A DNA stretch of 64,000 bases, taken from positions 62,001 to 126,000 of the forward strand of contig CAJTCL010000010.1 of NCBI GenBank assembly GCA_910575005.1, given 5' to 3'. Made by a program: the position numbers and the translations under genes. The notes under the pieces are model-generated. The model was given only the letters and a program-made list of their open reading frames with translations, was not told the origin of the DNA and did no database searches. This DNA is from Lachnospiraceae bacterium (GTDB lineage Bacteria > Bacillota > Clostridia > Lachnospirales > Lachnospiraceae). Position 1 is the stretch's first letter. Each line of letters begins with the position of its first letter. Below, in pieces: positions 51,835 through 60,134 of this stretch.

Positions 51835-52341
51835 TTATCTCTGAAGAGGCGATACATCAAAACCGGCATCCATTAAGCTGGCGAAATCTCCAGATAGATC
51901 TACATTTGGTGGTGTGATAATAAACATATAATTGGAGATCTTGCGCAAATTGCCATCAATTGAAAAACAAGATCCAGAGGTAAAGTCTATAATACGCTGT
52001 GCAATATCTACATCCAGACCTTCCACGTTCAGTACAACTGGTCTTCCCAGTAATAGTGTCTCTGTAATTTCCTTTGCATCCTCTACTGTATTTGGTTTAA
52101 TTACACATATTTCCATGCCTGCCCCCTGTTTTTTTGACGGACGCATCGGCGTAACCTTAGAGGAAGTCTTCACCGAGCGCAGTTTTTTTTCATCATCATC
52201 GTCTGAGTTCCTGTCCTTATGGCTCTTTCTCTTCGGTGCTTCGTCCTCATAGTCATCATCATAGTAGTCATCATCATAGAAATCGTCATCATCATCTGAA
52301 TTTAGTCGCATAGCATCTAAAAATTTATCGAGCATACCCAT
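51835..52341 (-). CDS. sepF: Cell division protein SepF
   Basis: 168-residue FtsZ-bundling protein that joins the Z-ring to the membrane. The N-terminal membrane-targeting helix is MGMLDKFLDAMRLN. A strongly acidic Asp/Tyr linker (~18-60) is followed by the conserved core with EICVIKPNTVEDAKEITETL, then LLGRPVVLNVEG and DFTSGSCFSIDGNLRKIS. The core and linker match Firmicutes SepF. Confidence 0.95.
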   Translation of the reverse strand: MGMLDKFLDAMRLNSDDDDDFYDDDYYDDDYEDEAPKRKSHKDRNSDDDDEKKLRSVKTSSKVTPMRPSKKQGAGMEICVIKPNTVEDAKEITETLLLGRPVVLNVEGLDVDIAQRIIDFTSGSCFSIDGNLRKISNYMFIITPPNVDLSGDFASLMDAGFDVSPLQR

Positions 52342-52373
52342 AAACTATCTCCTTGCTTTATCTTGTATTTCAT

Positions 52374-53090
52374 CTATTGAGTATTTGTATATGTCCTCTC
52401 GCCAAAAATTCCTGTCCCAACCCGAACCATAGTGGCACCTTCCTCAATAGCTACCATATAATCTCCAGTCATGCCCATAGAAAGAACGGACATAGTTACA
52501 TTATCAATGTTTTTATTCATTATGTCAACAGATAATTCCCGAATCTGCCGAAAATATTTGCGATTATCTTCTGGATTCGCCACAAAAGGAGCGATTGTCA
52601 TCAGTCCTTTGATAAAAATATTTGGCAATTTGGCGATTTCTTCAACCAATTGAAAGACTTCTTCTCTGGATGTACCAAATTTGCTTTCCTCTCCGGCAAT
52701 ATTTACCTCAACCAAAATATCTATATCCACTTGTTTCTTTTGAGCTTGATTACTGATCTCTTCTGCAAGCCGCAAAGAATCTACCGAATGAATCAATGTT
52801 ACTTTGTCTATAATATATTTTACCTTATTTCTCTGTAAATGACCAATCATATGCCAGCGAATATCAGAGGGAAGTTGTGGATATTTATCCATAATCTCCT
52901 GTACCTTATTTTCCCCAAAATTCCGGCTTCCAGCCTCATAAGCCTCCTGAAGCATTGGCAGTGGTTTCGTTTTGCTGACTGCTATCAGCGTCACATCTTC
53001 TGGTTTTCTACCTGATTTTTTACATGCACTTTTGATATTATCCAGCACCTGGTTTATATTATCGCCTACGCTTTTCTTATATTCTGCCAT
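52374..53090 (-). CDS. yggS: YggS family PLP homeostasis protein
   Basis: 238-residue fold-type III PLP-binding protein that keeps cellular PLP and amino acid pools in balance. LIAVSKTKPLPM holds the PLP lysine, FGENKVQEIMDKY and WHMIGHLQRNKVKYI follow, and SMGMTGDYMVAIEEG plus VRVGTGIFGER bind the phosphate. In Bacillus this is ylmE, next to sepF. RBS GGAGAGG is before ATG 53090. Confidence 0.95.
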   Translation of the reverse strand: MAEYKKSVGDNINQVLDNIKSACKKSGRKPEDVTLIAVSKTKPLPMLQEAYEAGSRNFGENKVQEIMDKYPQLPSDIRWHMIGHLQRNKVKYIIDKVTLIHSVDSLRLAEEISNQAQKKQVDIDILVEVNIAGEESKFGTSREEVFQLVEEIAKLPNIFIKGLMTIAPFVANPEDNRKYFRQIRELSVDIMNKNIDNVTMSVLSMGMTGDYMVAIEEGATMVRVGTGIFGERTYTNTQ

Positions 53091-53107
53091 TACATGCCTC
53101 TCCTTTC

Positions 53108-54490
53108 TTATCGTATAATTTGATTTTCTTGTGTTGTGGATGCATCCAATACAATATGATCATACAGAGAAATGCCATAGCTTGTCCCTGTATCAACAAT
53201 TGTATATTCCTCATTCTGAAATAGTATCTCTACTTTTCGGAAAATACTATATCCATGATTAGCCATATAGACACCTTGCAGAGAGACAATCTCATCCAGA
53301 GGATAAATATCCTTGGAATCCGTTTTTAAAACCATATCGCCTTCCAGCAAAGCATTACCAGCAATATAATATTTGTCGATAGTTTCTTCAGCTACTGTCA
53401 CAGGCGCAAATTCTGTAATAGTCTCACCATCTTCATTTTTGAAGCGGCGCATAACACCATTGGTATTATTGTTTCCTCCCTTGGTGAGAAATTCTTTTGG
53501 TATCACAAAAAAGTTTTTTTCTGTCAAGGCCGTATTAGGAATCTTTAGTCCATTGATATCCGAGATCAGAAGTTCCACTTCCAGATAGCGGTCTGTGGCA
53601 AAACGTACAATAGAATTTTGAAAGTTCAACACCAAATAGATCCCATCTTCTTTTTCCAAAATTTTAGAAGCTCCCCATGCGGTAGAATTATCTTTTTTAA
53701 ATTTTACCTTGACATTGGATTCTTTTTTTAATTCTGTAGCGAGCTGTTCATCAATTGGAACCACTAGATTCCAAATCTCATTTGTAATCAGCTTGAATGC
53801 TGGATCTCCAACATTAACCTGTTCTTTCGCCATCAAATTTTGTTTTACATGTGCAGATTGATCAAAAATATCTTTTGTGAAATTCTCAATGGTTACCTCT
53901 TCCAGTCCATCTGTGTTATATACCACGATTCCAGGTTCATTTGCCTGACAAGTATAAAGACTACTGTAACTGATTTGATCTCCGTCTATATTAGATAGTG
54001 AACTTTCATTGATAGCTTCCATCAAACCGGCCTCCATATCATATTGAAAACTATATACTTGATAAAACGTTTCATCAGAATAATCAAGTACATAATTGGC
54101 AGCCGTTTTCTCTAATTTTTGATAAGAATCTTTCTCAGCAAACAATTTACCATCGTTTTGAGCACGAATTTGTTTGTAAAAATCACCACTTTCATCTATG
54201 GAATAAATATAACTGCTAACACCCAATTTGGAAGCATCCTTGTTGTAATAATTGATATAACCAGATTTTTCAGCAGTAAATACTTTTTCATCGCGGAGAA
54301 TTACACCAGTAAAGGTATGATTTTGGGTAAGTGTTCCCTGAGATACTTCGTATACTGCAATTTGTTTTGTAGTAAAATATAAAAAAATATTATATACCAT
54401 ATAAATAAAAATGATTAAAAATATAATAATTCCTATATTGAGATGCGATGTTTTATGAAATTTGACAACTTTTTTATTTTTTTTAGCCAT
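53108..54490 (-). CDS. HlyD-type membrane fusion protein
   Basis: 460-residue protein with a short basic cytoplasmic tail, one membrane helix (~20-40, IIIFLIIFIYMVYNIFLYF) and an outer domain of barrel-sandwich type: VTFTGVILRDEKVFTAEKSGY-like (here TFTGVILRDEKVFTAEKSGY) and later EVELLISDINGLKIPNTALT. No transporter or ABC partner lies next to it. It sits upstream of yggS and sepF in the same transcript, 17 bases away, as is common in Lachnospiraceae. A division or envelope role is inferred from this position only. Confidence 0.75.
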   Translation of the reverse strand: MAKKNKKVVKFHKTSHLNIGIIIFLIIFIYMVYNIFLYFTTKQIAVYEVSQGTLTQNHTFTGVILRDEKVFTAEKSGYINYYNKDASKLGVSSYIYSIDESGDFYKQIRAQNDGKLFAEKDSYQKLEKTAANYVLDYSDETFYQVYSFQYDMEAGLMEAINESSLSNIDGDQISYSSLYTCQANEPGIVVYNTDGLEEVTIENFTKDIFDQSAHVKQNLMAKEQVNVGDPAFKLITNEIWNLVVPIDEQLATELKKESNVKVKFKKDNSTAWGASKILEKEDGIYLVLNFQNSIVRFATDRYLEVELLISDINGLKIPNTALTEKNFFVIPKEFLTKGGNNNTNGVMRRFKNEDGETITEFAPVTVAEETIDKYYIAGNALLEGDMVLKTDSKDIYPLDEIVSLQGVYMANHGYSIFRKVEILFQNEEYTIVDTGTSYGISLYDHIVLDASTTQENQIIR

Positions 54491-54587
54491 AAAATTTTTA
54501 GTCCTGCTTCTAATAAATTTCCCAAGATATTATTGGTAACTATTAAACTCCATGAAAATAGGAAGAAAGATCCTCCAAATTTATTTG

Positions 54588-54758
54588 GTAACTATTAAAA
54601 ACCCTATAAAAATAAATATTTGACCTTTCAAATTTATGAAAAAGGGATAAAAATTTATTTCCATCAGTGGTTATCGCCTCAGACACAGGGAAAAACTTTG
54701 GCTGAGGTGATTGACTGCTTCTCTGGCATATCTGTGTCTTGCGGTTCTGAATAGTTAT
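54588..54758. repeat. Intergenic repeat element C
   Basis: Left end GTAACTATTAAAAACC (54588) and right end GGTTCTGAATAGTTAT (54743-54758) are inverted copies of each other. An extra left-end copy GTAACTATTAAACTCC lies at 54536, followed by CATGAAAATAGG as in element B. The whole gap 54491-54883 (393 bases) has no gene; it also must hold the promoters of the hlyD block and the DUF378 gene. Confidence 0.7.
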
Positions 54759-54883
54759 TTTATATAAAAAAATCTAAATTCTCATTTTACAATTACTATT
54801 ATTCTATCATTACTCCCACGAATTTCCAACATAAATTTTTAAGGTTCGGAAATAATAAATTTATGTAAAAGGAGGAAATGCAT

Positions 54884-55096
54884 ATGAATACCAAAGGTTT
54901 AGATTATACGTTACTGACACTTGTAATCATTGGTGCAGTCAACTGGGGCTTAGTGGGCTTATTCCGTTTTGACCTGGTATCCTTTTTATTTGGCAATATG
55001 AGCTGGCTTAGCCGGATTGTTTATGGGATTGTAGGAATTGGTGGTCTGTATCTGTGTAGTGTATTTGGACGAATTCGTTCCATGAATGAAGCTTAA
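54884..55096 (+). CDS. DUF378 small membrane protein
   Basis: 70 residues with two membrane helices (LLTLVIIGAVNWGLVGLF and SRIVYGIVGIGGLYLCS) and the NWGLVG motif of DUF378. Function is unknown. ATG 54884 lies 7 bases after GGAGGA; the earlier ATG at 54878 overlaps the binding site. It stands alone, with its own terminator. Confidence 0.85.
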   Translation: MNTKGLDYTLLTLVIIGAVNWGLVGLFRFDLVSFLFGNMSWLSRIVYGIVGIGGLYLCSVFGRIRSMNEA

Positions 55097-55175
55097 GAAC
55101 AAGAGTATGTAAATCATTTAATTAATATTTCTAATCACAACTTTTGTTCCTGCGCTGCTTGCGCACTCAGAAAAG

Positions 55176-55209
55176 AAGGGGTTATCGATATCATTTCCGA
55201 TAACCCCTT
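55176..55209. terminator. Bidirectional terminator between convergent genes
   Basis: Perfect 12-bp stem AAGGGGTTATCG/CGATAACCCCTT (55176-55187, 55198-55209), followed by TTGTCTT on the plus side and by TTTTCTGAG on the minus side. Confidence 0.85.
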
Positions 55210-55234
55210 TGTCTTATGTAACAATATCATTCTC

Positions 55235-55654
55235 TTATAATGAAACAACAAACTTACCCTTTGTGCACTCTGGCAAATCACTCTCATTTCTGGAAATGCT
55301 GAGCACAAAATTAACGTGGAATTTGTCGCTGATCTCCTCCAATTTAGTGATTACACGAGTAATCTCTTCGTCTTTCATTACGGCGATGGTAAGGAAACTG
55401 TCTAAATACATCTCTTCCAAATCATGATCCTGAGAAAGAATGCCGCACAAGAACCCTAAAAACTCATCACAATTGGAAATCAGATAGTCCGAAACATTGA
55501 TCAAACGGACTTTGTTGCTCAGCTCATACATGTGCTTCTGGTTTTTATCCAGATACACGATATTACCGGTAGCAGATTTTACCGATTCATTCACCCTATC
55601 CAGCAAATGCTTTGTCTTCCCTTTACCCTTTTCGCCAGCTATAATTTGTATCAT
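55235..55654 (-). CDS. P-loop ATP-binding protein of unknown function
   Basis: 139 residues. The start MIQIIAGEKGKGKTKHLLDR holds a Walker A (GEKGKGKT) at ~7-14. IVYLDKNQKHMYELSNKVRL, a central FLTIAVMKDEEITRVI and a final strand VNFVLSISRNESDLP suggest a compact RecA-like core. No clear Walker B is visible. Similar short proteins in Lachnospiraceae are often named after PilT, but there are no pilus genes here. GGAGGAG precedes ATG 55654. Confidence 0.65.
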   Translation of the reverse strand: MIQIIAGEKGKGKTKHLLDRVNESVKSATGNIVYLDKNQKHMYELSNKVRLINVSDYLISNCDEFLGFLCGILSQDHDLEEMYLDSFLTIAVMKDEEITRVITKLEEISDKFHVNFVLSISRNESDLPECTKGKFVVSL

Positions 55655-55796
55655 GACAATCTCCTCCTAGTCTCAACTGCATTTGTATAAAATAGATAAT
55701 TTGCGTTAATTATTCTCACACTTCTTTATCAAAATTGCAAATAGCAGTTCGTTTTCATATGGTAATTATAGTACATATTTACAGAAAATTCAACTG

Positions 55797-56789
55797 CTAT
55801 TTTGAAATTTCTTCTAACAATTCTGTCATTTCTTTATATAGGTTATCACGGCTATTTGATTTATAGACAATAGAGATCCACGGATCCTCCTGTGCATTTT
55901 TACTGTATAATACCAGACAATATCCGGCATCGCCTGTAGTTCCAGTTTTTCCTCCTACTACCTGTATACCCTCAGGGGCTTTGGCTTCACCGTTGATAAA
56001 TTTATTGGAATTTCTCCAATTCTTTGTGATTGCCTGTCCATCAGAACTTGTAAATGTTCCAGTATGACTTTCTGAATTGATAATACTGACAAATTGTTCA
56101 TTCTGAATAGCTTCCTGAAAAATCAGATACATATCATACACTGTGGTATAATGATTTTCATTGTGCAGGCCATGAGGATTGACAAAATGAGAATTGGTGG
56201 CTCCTAATGCCAGAGCTTCCTGATTCATAAGTTCTGCAAAGGCCTCGGTACTTCCAGAAATCATATCCGCTATCACATTCGCTGCATCATTTCCACTGCA
56301 TAACATCAACCCATACAATAATTGTTCTAAGCTGACAGTATCTCCTACAGACAACTCACAGATTGTCGAACCTTGTTCCAACTGAAGTTCCTCCTCAGTT
56401 ACAGTGGCTGTGGCAGAAAGATCTCCATGCTTTAATGCCACATACGCTGTTAAGATCTTAGTTGTGCTGGCTGGATAGACCCGCTGAAAGATATTTTTGC
56501 CAAACTTTAAGTCACCTTCCTTTAAATTAAATAATCCTGCCGCTTCAGAGAGGGCATCAGAGACACCTTCACTCAGCTGATTATCCGATCCAGTAACACA
56601 CAAGTCTTTGGCAAAAAAAGAATGACTTTCCTCATCCGTAGCAGCAGAATTTAAACCATATGCATTGGAACTTTCATATACATCATATGCATTTTCTATT
56701 GTCACTTCCTGTCCGCATCCAGAAAGAATTACCAGAGACAATACTAACACGGCAAAAATTGCGCGTTTTTTTCTATCTATACATTTCAC
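55797..56789 (-). CDS. D-alanyl-D-alanine carboxypeptidase (penicillin-binding protein 5 family), lipoprotein
   Basis: 330-residue peptidoglycan carboxypeptidase that trims D-Ala from pentapeptides. The signal with lipobox SLVILSGC at ~23-30 suggests lipid anchoring instead of the usual C-terminal amphipathic helix. The active-site triad is intact: STTK (~105), SGN in MLCSGNDAANV (~162) and KTG in GGKTGTTGDAGYC (~280). The C-terminal PBP5-associated domain is absent. It overlaps the end of mgsA by 17 bases, the last gene of the shape/division block. Confidence 0.88.
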   Translation of the reverse strand: MKCIDRKKRAIFAVLVLSLVILSGCGQEVTIENAYDVYESSNAYGLNSAATDEESHSFFAKDLCVTGSDNQLSEGVSDALSEAAGLFNLKEGDLKFGKNIFQRVYPASTTKILTAYVALKHGDLSATATVTEEELQLEQGSTICELSVGDTVSLEQLLYGLMLCSGNDAANVIADMISGSTEAFAELMNQEALALGATNSHFVNPHGLHNENHYTTVYDMYLIFQEAIQNEQFVSIINSESHTGTFTSSDGQAITKNWRNSNKFINGEAKAPEGIQVVGGKTGTTGDAGYCLVLYSKNAQEDPWISIVYKSNSRDNLYKEMTELLEEISK

Positions 56790-57168
56790 GCCACTCTAAA
56801 TCTCCTCTGTCTAATGATTTAATCAATAACTCTGCTGTGGCAAGATTAGTTGCCAATGGAATATTGTATTTATCACACAAATGTACTACATTATTTACAT
56901 CTGGCTCATGAGATTTCGGGGTTACAGGATCTCTCAGAAAAATTACCAGATCCATTTCATTATGCTCAATCTGTGCTCCAAGCTGCTGTGCGCCTCCTAG
57001 ATGTCCGGCTAGATATTTGTGAATCGAAAGGTTTGTTACCTCCTCAATCAACCTTCCAGTTGTCCCAGTTGCGTACAAATCATTTTTGCAGAAAATTCCC
57101 CGATAGGCAATACAAAAATTCTGCATCAGTTTTTTCTTGGAATCATGAGCGATCAGTCCAATATTCAC
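56773..57168 (-). CDS. mgsA: Methylglyoxal synthase
   Basis: Converts dihydroxyacetone phosphate to methylglyoxal, a bypass that frees phosphate when sugar phosphates pile up. 131 residues: IGLIAHDSKKKLM, YATGTTGRLIEE, GGAQQLGAQI, and LVIFLRDPVTPKSHEPDV with the catalytic aspartate. It starts with GTG 57168 after AAAGGGGG, one base after the rodA stop, and overlaps the carboxypeptidase gene. Confidence 0.95.
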   Translation of the reverse strand: MNIGLIAHDSKKKLMQNFCIAYRGIFCKNDLYATGTTGRLIEEVTNLSIHKYLAGHLGGAQQLGAQIEHNEMDLVIFLRDPVTPKSHEPDVNNVVHLCDKYNIPLATNLATAELLIKSLDRGDLEWREMYR

Positions 57169-57169
57169 G

Positions 57170-58294
57170 TTAATATTCCCCCTTTCGGTATTTTAAAGGC
57201 TGAAGTCCTACATTCAGTACAAGCCCTATTCCAATAAAAAGACTTACCAGAGATGTAAGTCCATAACTCACAAAAGGCAAGGGCAGACCTGTATTTGGCA
57301 TCATGCCAGTTACTACACAGATATTGACGAAAGTCTGAAATCCAATCCAAGTAGCAACACCGCCGCAGATCAGACGTCCTGATAAATCTTTTGCTTTGCG
57401 TCCAACCAGAATACACTCTATGACAATCAGCAACAATAAGAGAAGGATTGCGGCAGCTCCAATAAATCCAAGCTCCTCTCCTGCAACGGAAAAAATAAAA
57501 TCAGTTTGAGGCTCCGGGATAAAATTGCCATTTTTAACAGAAAATACGGTGTCATTATTTAATCCCTTACCCCATAATTGTCCAGAACCGATTGCCATAA
57601 TAGAATTTTGCTGCTGATAAGCATCCGTGGCATATTTCTCAGGTTGCAGCCATGCCATAATGCGTCGCCATTGGTAATCATCCAGAATTTTCTGTCCTGG
57701 CTGTAAGATTAGATAGATAAACAATGCTCCTGACGGAACTAGTACTGCAAGGACACCTGCTATTATTTTATAACTTAATCCACTTAAAAACAAGAGTGCA
57801 ATAAAAATTATCGCGACAACAATACTGGTGGAAAGATCCGGTTGTTGTTCAATCATAATCCAGGGAACAAATATTAGGATCCCTGATACAATAATAAAAG
57901 AAAATTTATTTATCTTTTCATAATATTTGCCAAAAAACCAAGCAAAAAACAAGATCAACAACACTTTTGATAATTCTGATGGCTGAAACCGGAATCCTCC
58001 AACATCAATCCAACGGACCGCACCACCGCCGCTGCCCCCAAATACATGGAACGTAATCAATGAAAGCAGCCCTATATTAAATGCGTATATTAGCCAATGA
58101 AAGCGCAGGATAAAGGAATAATCTATCACAGAAACAACCACCATTACGAACACTCCCAAAAGCAGTCCCAGCACCTGTTTACTCTGTACCGATTTTTGGG
58201 CGCTGCCTATGACGCGAATCCCGAGCATGGTTAGTGCCACCACCCAGAAAATCAAACGAAATTTGTAATTTTTGATTTGATATTGTTTCAACAT
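57170..58294 (-). CDS. rodA: Rod shape-determining protein RodA (SEDS glycosyltransferase)
   Basis: Polymerises lipid II into glycan strands together with PBP2 during elongation. 374 residues, 10 helices. Marks of the SEDS family: GAVRWIDVGGFRFQPSELSK near 95-114, and near the end TGMMPNTGLPLPFVSYGLTS. The neighbourhood (mreCD, mrdA upstream) supports RodA over FtsW or SpoVE. ATG 58294 follows AAGGATG. Confidence 0.93.
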   Translation of the reverse strand: MLKQYQIKNYKFRLIFWVVALTMLGIRVIGSAQKSVQSKQVLGLLLGVFVMVVVSVIDYSFILRFHWLIYAFNIGLLSLITFHVFGGSGGGAVRWIDVGGFRFQPSELSKVLLILFFAWFFGKYYEKINKFSFIIVSGILIFVPWIMIEQQPDLSTSIVVAIIFIALLFLSGLSYKIIAGVLAVLVPSGALFIYLILQPGQKILDDYQWRRIMAWLQPEKYATDAYQQQNSIMAIGSGQLWGKGLNNDTVFSVKNGNFIPEPQTDFIFSVAGEELGFIGAAAILLLLLLIVIECILVGRKAKDLSGRLICGGVATWIGFQTFVNICVVTGMMPNTGLPLPFVSYGLTSLVSLFIGIGLVLNVGLQPLKYRKGEY

Positions 58295-58327
58295 AATAAA
58301 AGCATCCTTACCTTTTTGTCTGTTACA

Positions 58328-58609
58328 TTATTTAGAAACGCCAGTATGTCTCATATCTTTGATTGGGATATTCGCATACAGCGCTGGAACATTTCCATTA
58401 TTTCCTTCGGATTCTGTCTGCGTGATCTGGATATCCAGTCCCTCTGCATCAATTTCCATATACTTTGAAATAACTTGGATAATGTCATTTTTTATCATTT
58501 CCATCACATCCGGTGAACAATTTGCACGGTCGGAAACCAATAACAGCTTTAACCGGTCTCTGGCAATGTCACCGGAAGTCTTCTTTTTAAATAAATCCAA
58601 TAAGCCCAT
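58328..58609 (-). CDS. minE: Cell division topological specificity factor MinE
   Basis: 93 residues. The N-terminal membrane-binding helix (MGLLDLFKKKTSGDIARDRL) and the anti-MinCD region KLLLVSDRANCSPDVMEMIK are followed by the dimerising beta-alpha-beta domain. MinE stimulates MinD ATP hydrolysis, so this cell probably has an oscillating Min system rather than only DivIVA/MinJ. It follows minD by 12 bases. Confidence 0.93.
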   Translation of the reverse strand: MGLLDLFKKKTSGDIARDRLKLLLVSDRANCSPDVMEMIKNDIIQVISKYMEIDAEGLDIQITQTESEGNNGNVPALYANIPIKDMRHTGVSK

Positions 58610-58621
58610 ATCGGTTTCCTC

Positions 58622-59413
58622 CTAATTTTTCTTGAAAAGATCTCGGAATCTATTCCATACACTGGTCTTTACTTCCAGATCCAAAAATGGCACCTCTTCC
58701 CCTAAGATTCTATGGCAAATATTTTCAAATGCCTTTCCCGCAAGACAGTCGCTGCCTACCAGTGGTTCTCCTTGGTTTGTAGAAATTACAATCTGTTCAT
58801 CATCGGGCACTGCCCCAATTAAATCAATTGCCAGAATATCGGTGACATCATTGATATTCATCATATCTCCGCGTTTAACCATATCCATACGCAGACGATT
58901 GACAATCAATTCAACCTTTTTAACTTCATTCGCCCCTAAAAGTCCGATAATGCGATCGGCATCACGGATTGCAGAGACCTCAGGTGTTGTGACAACCAGA
59001 GCGCGGTCAGCGCCTGCAATCGCATTTTTAAAACCTTGCTCAATTCCTGCCGGACAATCTAATAAAATATAATCAAAATCTTCCTTTAATTCATCAATCA
59101 GTTTAACCATCTGTTCTGGTGACACGGCTGACTTGTCACGTGTCTGTGCAGAAGGAAGTAAAGAAAGATTAGGGTAACGCTTGTCCTTAATCAATGCCTG
59201 CTTCATTCTGCAGTTTCCCTCCACTACATCTACCAAATTATAGACAATCCTGTTTTCTAGTCCCATGACTACATCCAAGTTACGCAATCCGATATCAGTA
59301 TCAATTAAAACAACTTTTTTATTCAACTGCGCCAATCCGGTTCCTACATTTGCGGTGGTAGTAGTCTTTCCAACTCCGCCTTTTCCTGATGTTATAACGA
59401 TTACTTCACTCAT
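58622..59413 (-). CDS. minD: Septum site-determining ATPase MinD
   Basis: 263 residues with the deviant Walker A SGKGGVGKTTTTANVG at ~8-23, switch residues in LLDCPAGIEQG, and a C-terminal amphipathic membrane helix (VWNRFRDLFKKN). Works with MinC and MinE to keep Z-rings at midcell. The start ATG 59413 follows GGAGG. Confidence 0.96.
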   Translation of the reverse strand: MSEVIVITSGKGGVGKTTTTANVGTGLAQLNKKVVLIDTDIGLRNLDVVMGLENRIVYNLVDVVEGNCRMKQALIKDKRYPNLSLLPSAQTRDKSAVSPEQMVKLIDELKEDFDYILLDCPAGIEQGFKNAIAGADRALVVTTPEVSAIRDADRIIGLLGANEVKKVELIVNRLRMDMVKRGDMMNINDVTDILAIDLIGAVPDDEQIVISTNQGEPLVGSDCLAGKAFENICHRILGEEVPFLDLEVKTSVWNRFRDLFKKN

Positions 59414-59434
59414 CCTACTATATCCTCCTGATAT

Positions 59435-60118
59435 TTATATATTATTCAACAGTCCTTTTGTAATCGGCTCAATATAAATATTTCCGTCTTTTACAATCGC
59501 GACTTGCGGTTCGGTGGCAACCGGTTGTTTCCTCCACCGTTTTTTCGTAGTTTGTACCTTATCAGCGCTTCGCCCAATGATATCTCCAATTTTGACCTGG
59601 ATCGGATCCATCTCTAATGCTGCCACAAAAGCCTGTTCATTGCCATTTGCCCCCGCATAGGCATTTCCCTTTAAGGCTCCCAAAACCACAATATTTCCTT
59701 TGGAGATTACTTTAGCTCCCGGATTTATATCACCAAGTACAATAATACTGCTCTCACAGTCCAGTACTTGACCAGAACGAAGAGTACCTTTGTAAAATTC
59801 CCCAGTTTTGCCAGACTGTTCTTCCTCAAAATCCTCTATTTTCTGGCGTATCAGCTCTTCCTTCAGTGCATCATTGTCCAAGATGCATATAATATTCAAA
59901 TCCGTGTTCTCTGTAATTGTTTCAATGATTCGAAATTCTTCCTCCTGCGTTAGTTCTCTGCCCTCAAATGAAACCGCCATTTTTGCATTTTTAAAAAATC
60001 CTTCGGACTCCTTAAATTTTTCCAAGATACATTTCAATAATTCTTCAAAGTCCATGCTGTCATCCAGAATCAAGTTGATTCCGTACTTATTGCTCTTTAA
60101 AACCACTGGCTTTGACAC
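59435..60118 (-). CDS. minC: Septum formation inhibitor MinC
   Basis: Inhibits FtsZ polymerisation at the poles. 227 residues: N-terminal domain (VVLKSNKYGINLILDDSMDF), then the C-terminal beta-helix with GQVLDCESSIIVLGDINPGA, KGNIVVLGALKGNAYAG. The start is GTG 60118 or ATG 60124: GGAGGG abuts the ATG but lies 6 bases before the GTG. The gene follows the PBP2 stop by about 10-16 bases. Confidence 0.88.
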   Translation of the reverse strand: MSKPVVLKSNKYGINLILDDSMDFEELLKCILEKFKESEGFFKNAKMAVSFEGRELTQEEEFRIIETITENTDLNIICILDNDALKEELIRQKIEDFEEEQSGKTGEFYKGTLRSGQVLDCESSIIVLGDINPGAKVISKGNIVVLGALKGNAYAGANGNEQAFVAALEMDPIQVKIGDIIGRSADKVQTTKKRWRKQPVATEPQVAIVKDGNIYIEPITKGLLNNI

Positions 60119-60134
60119 ATTCATCCCTCCAAAC

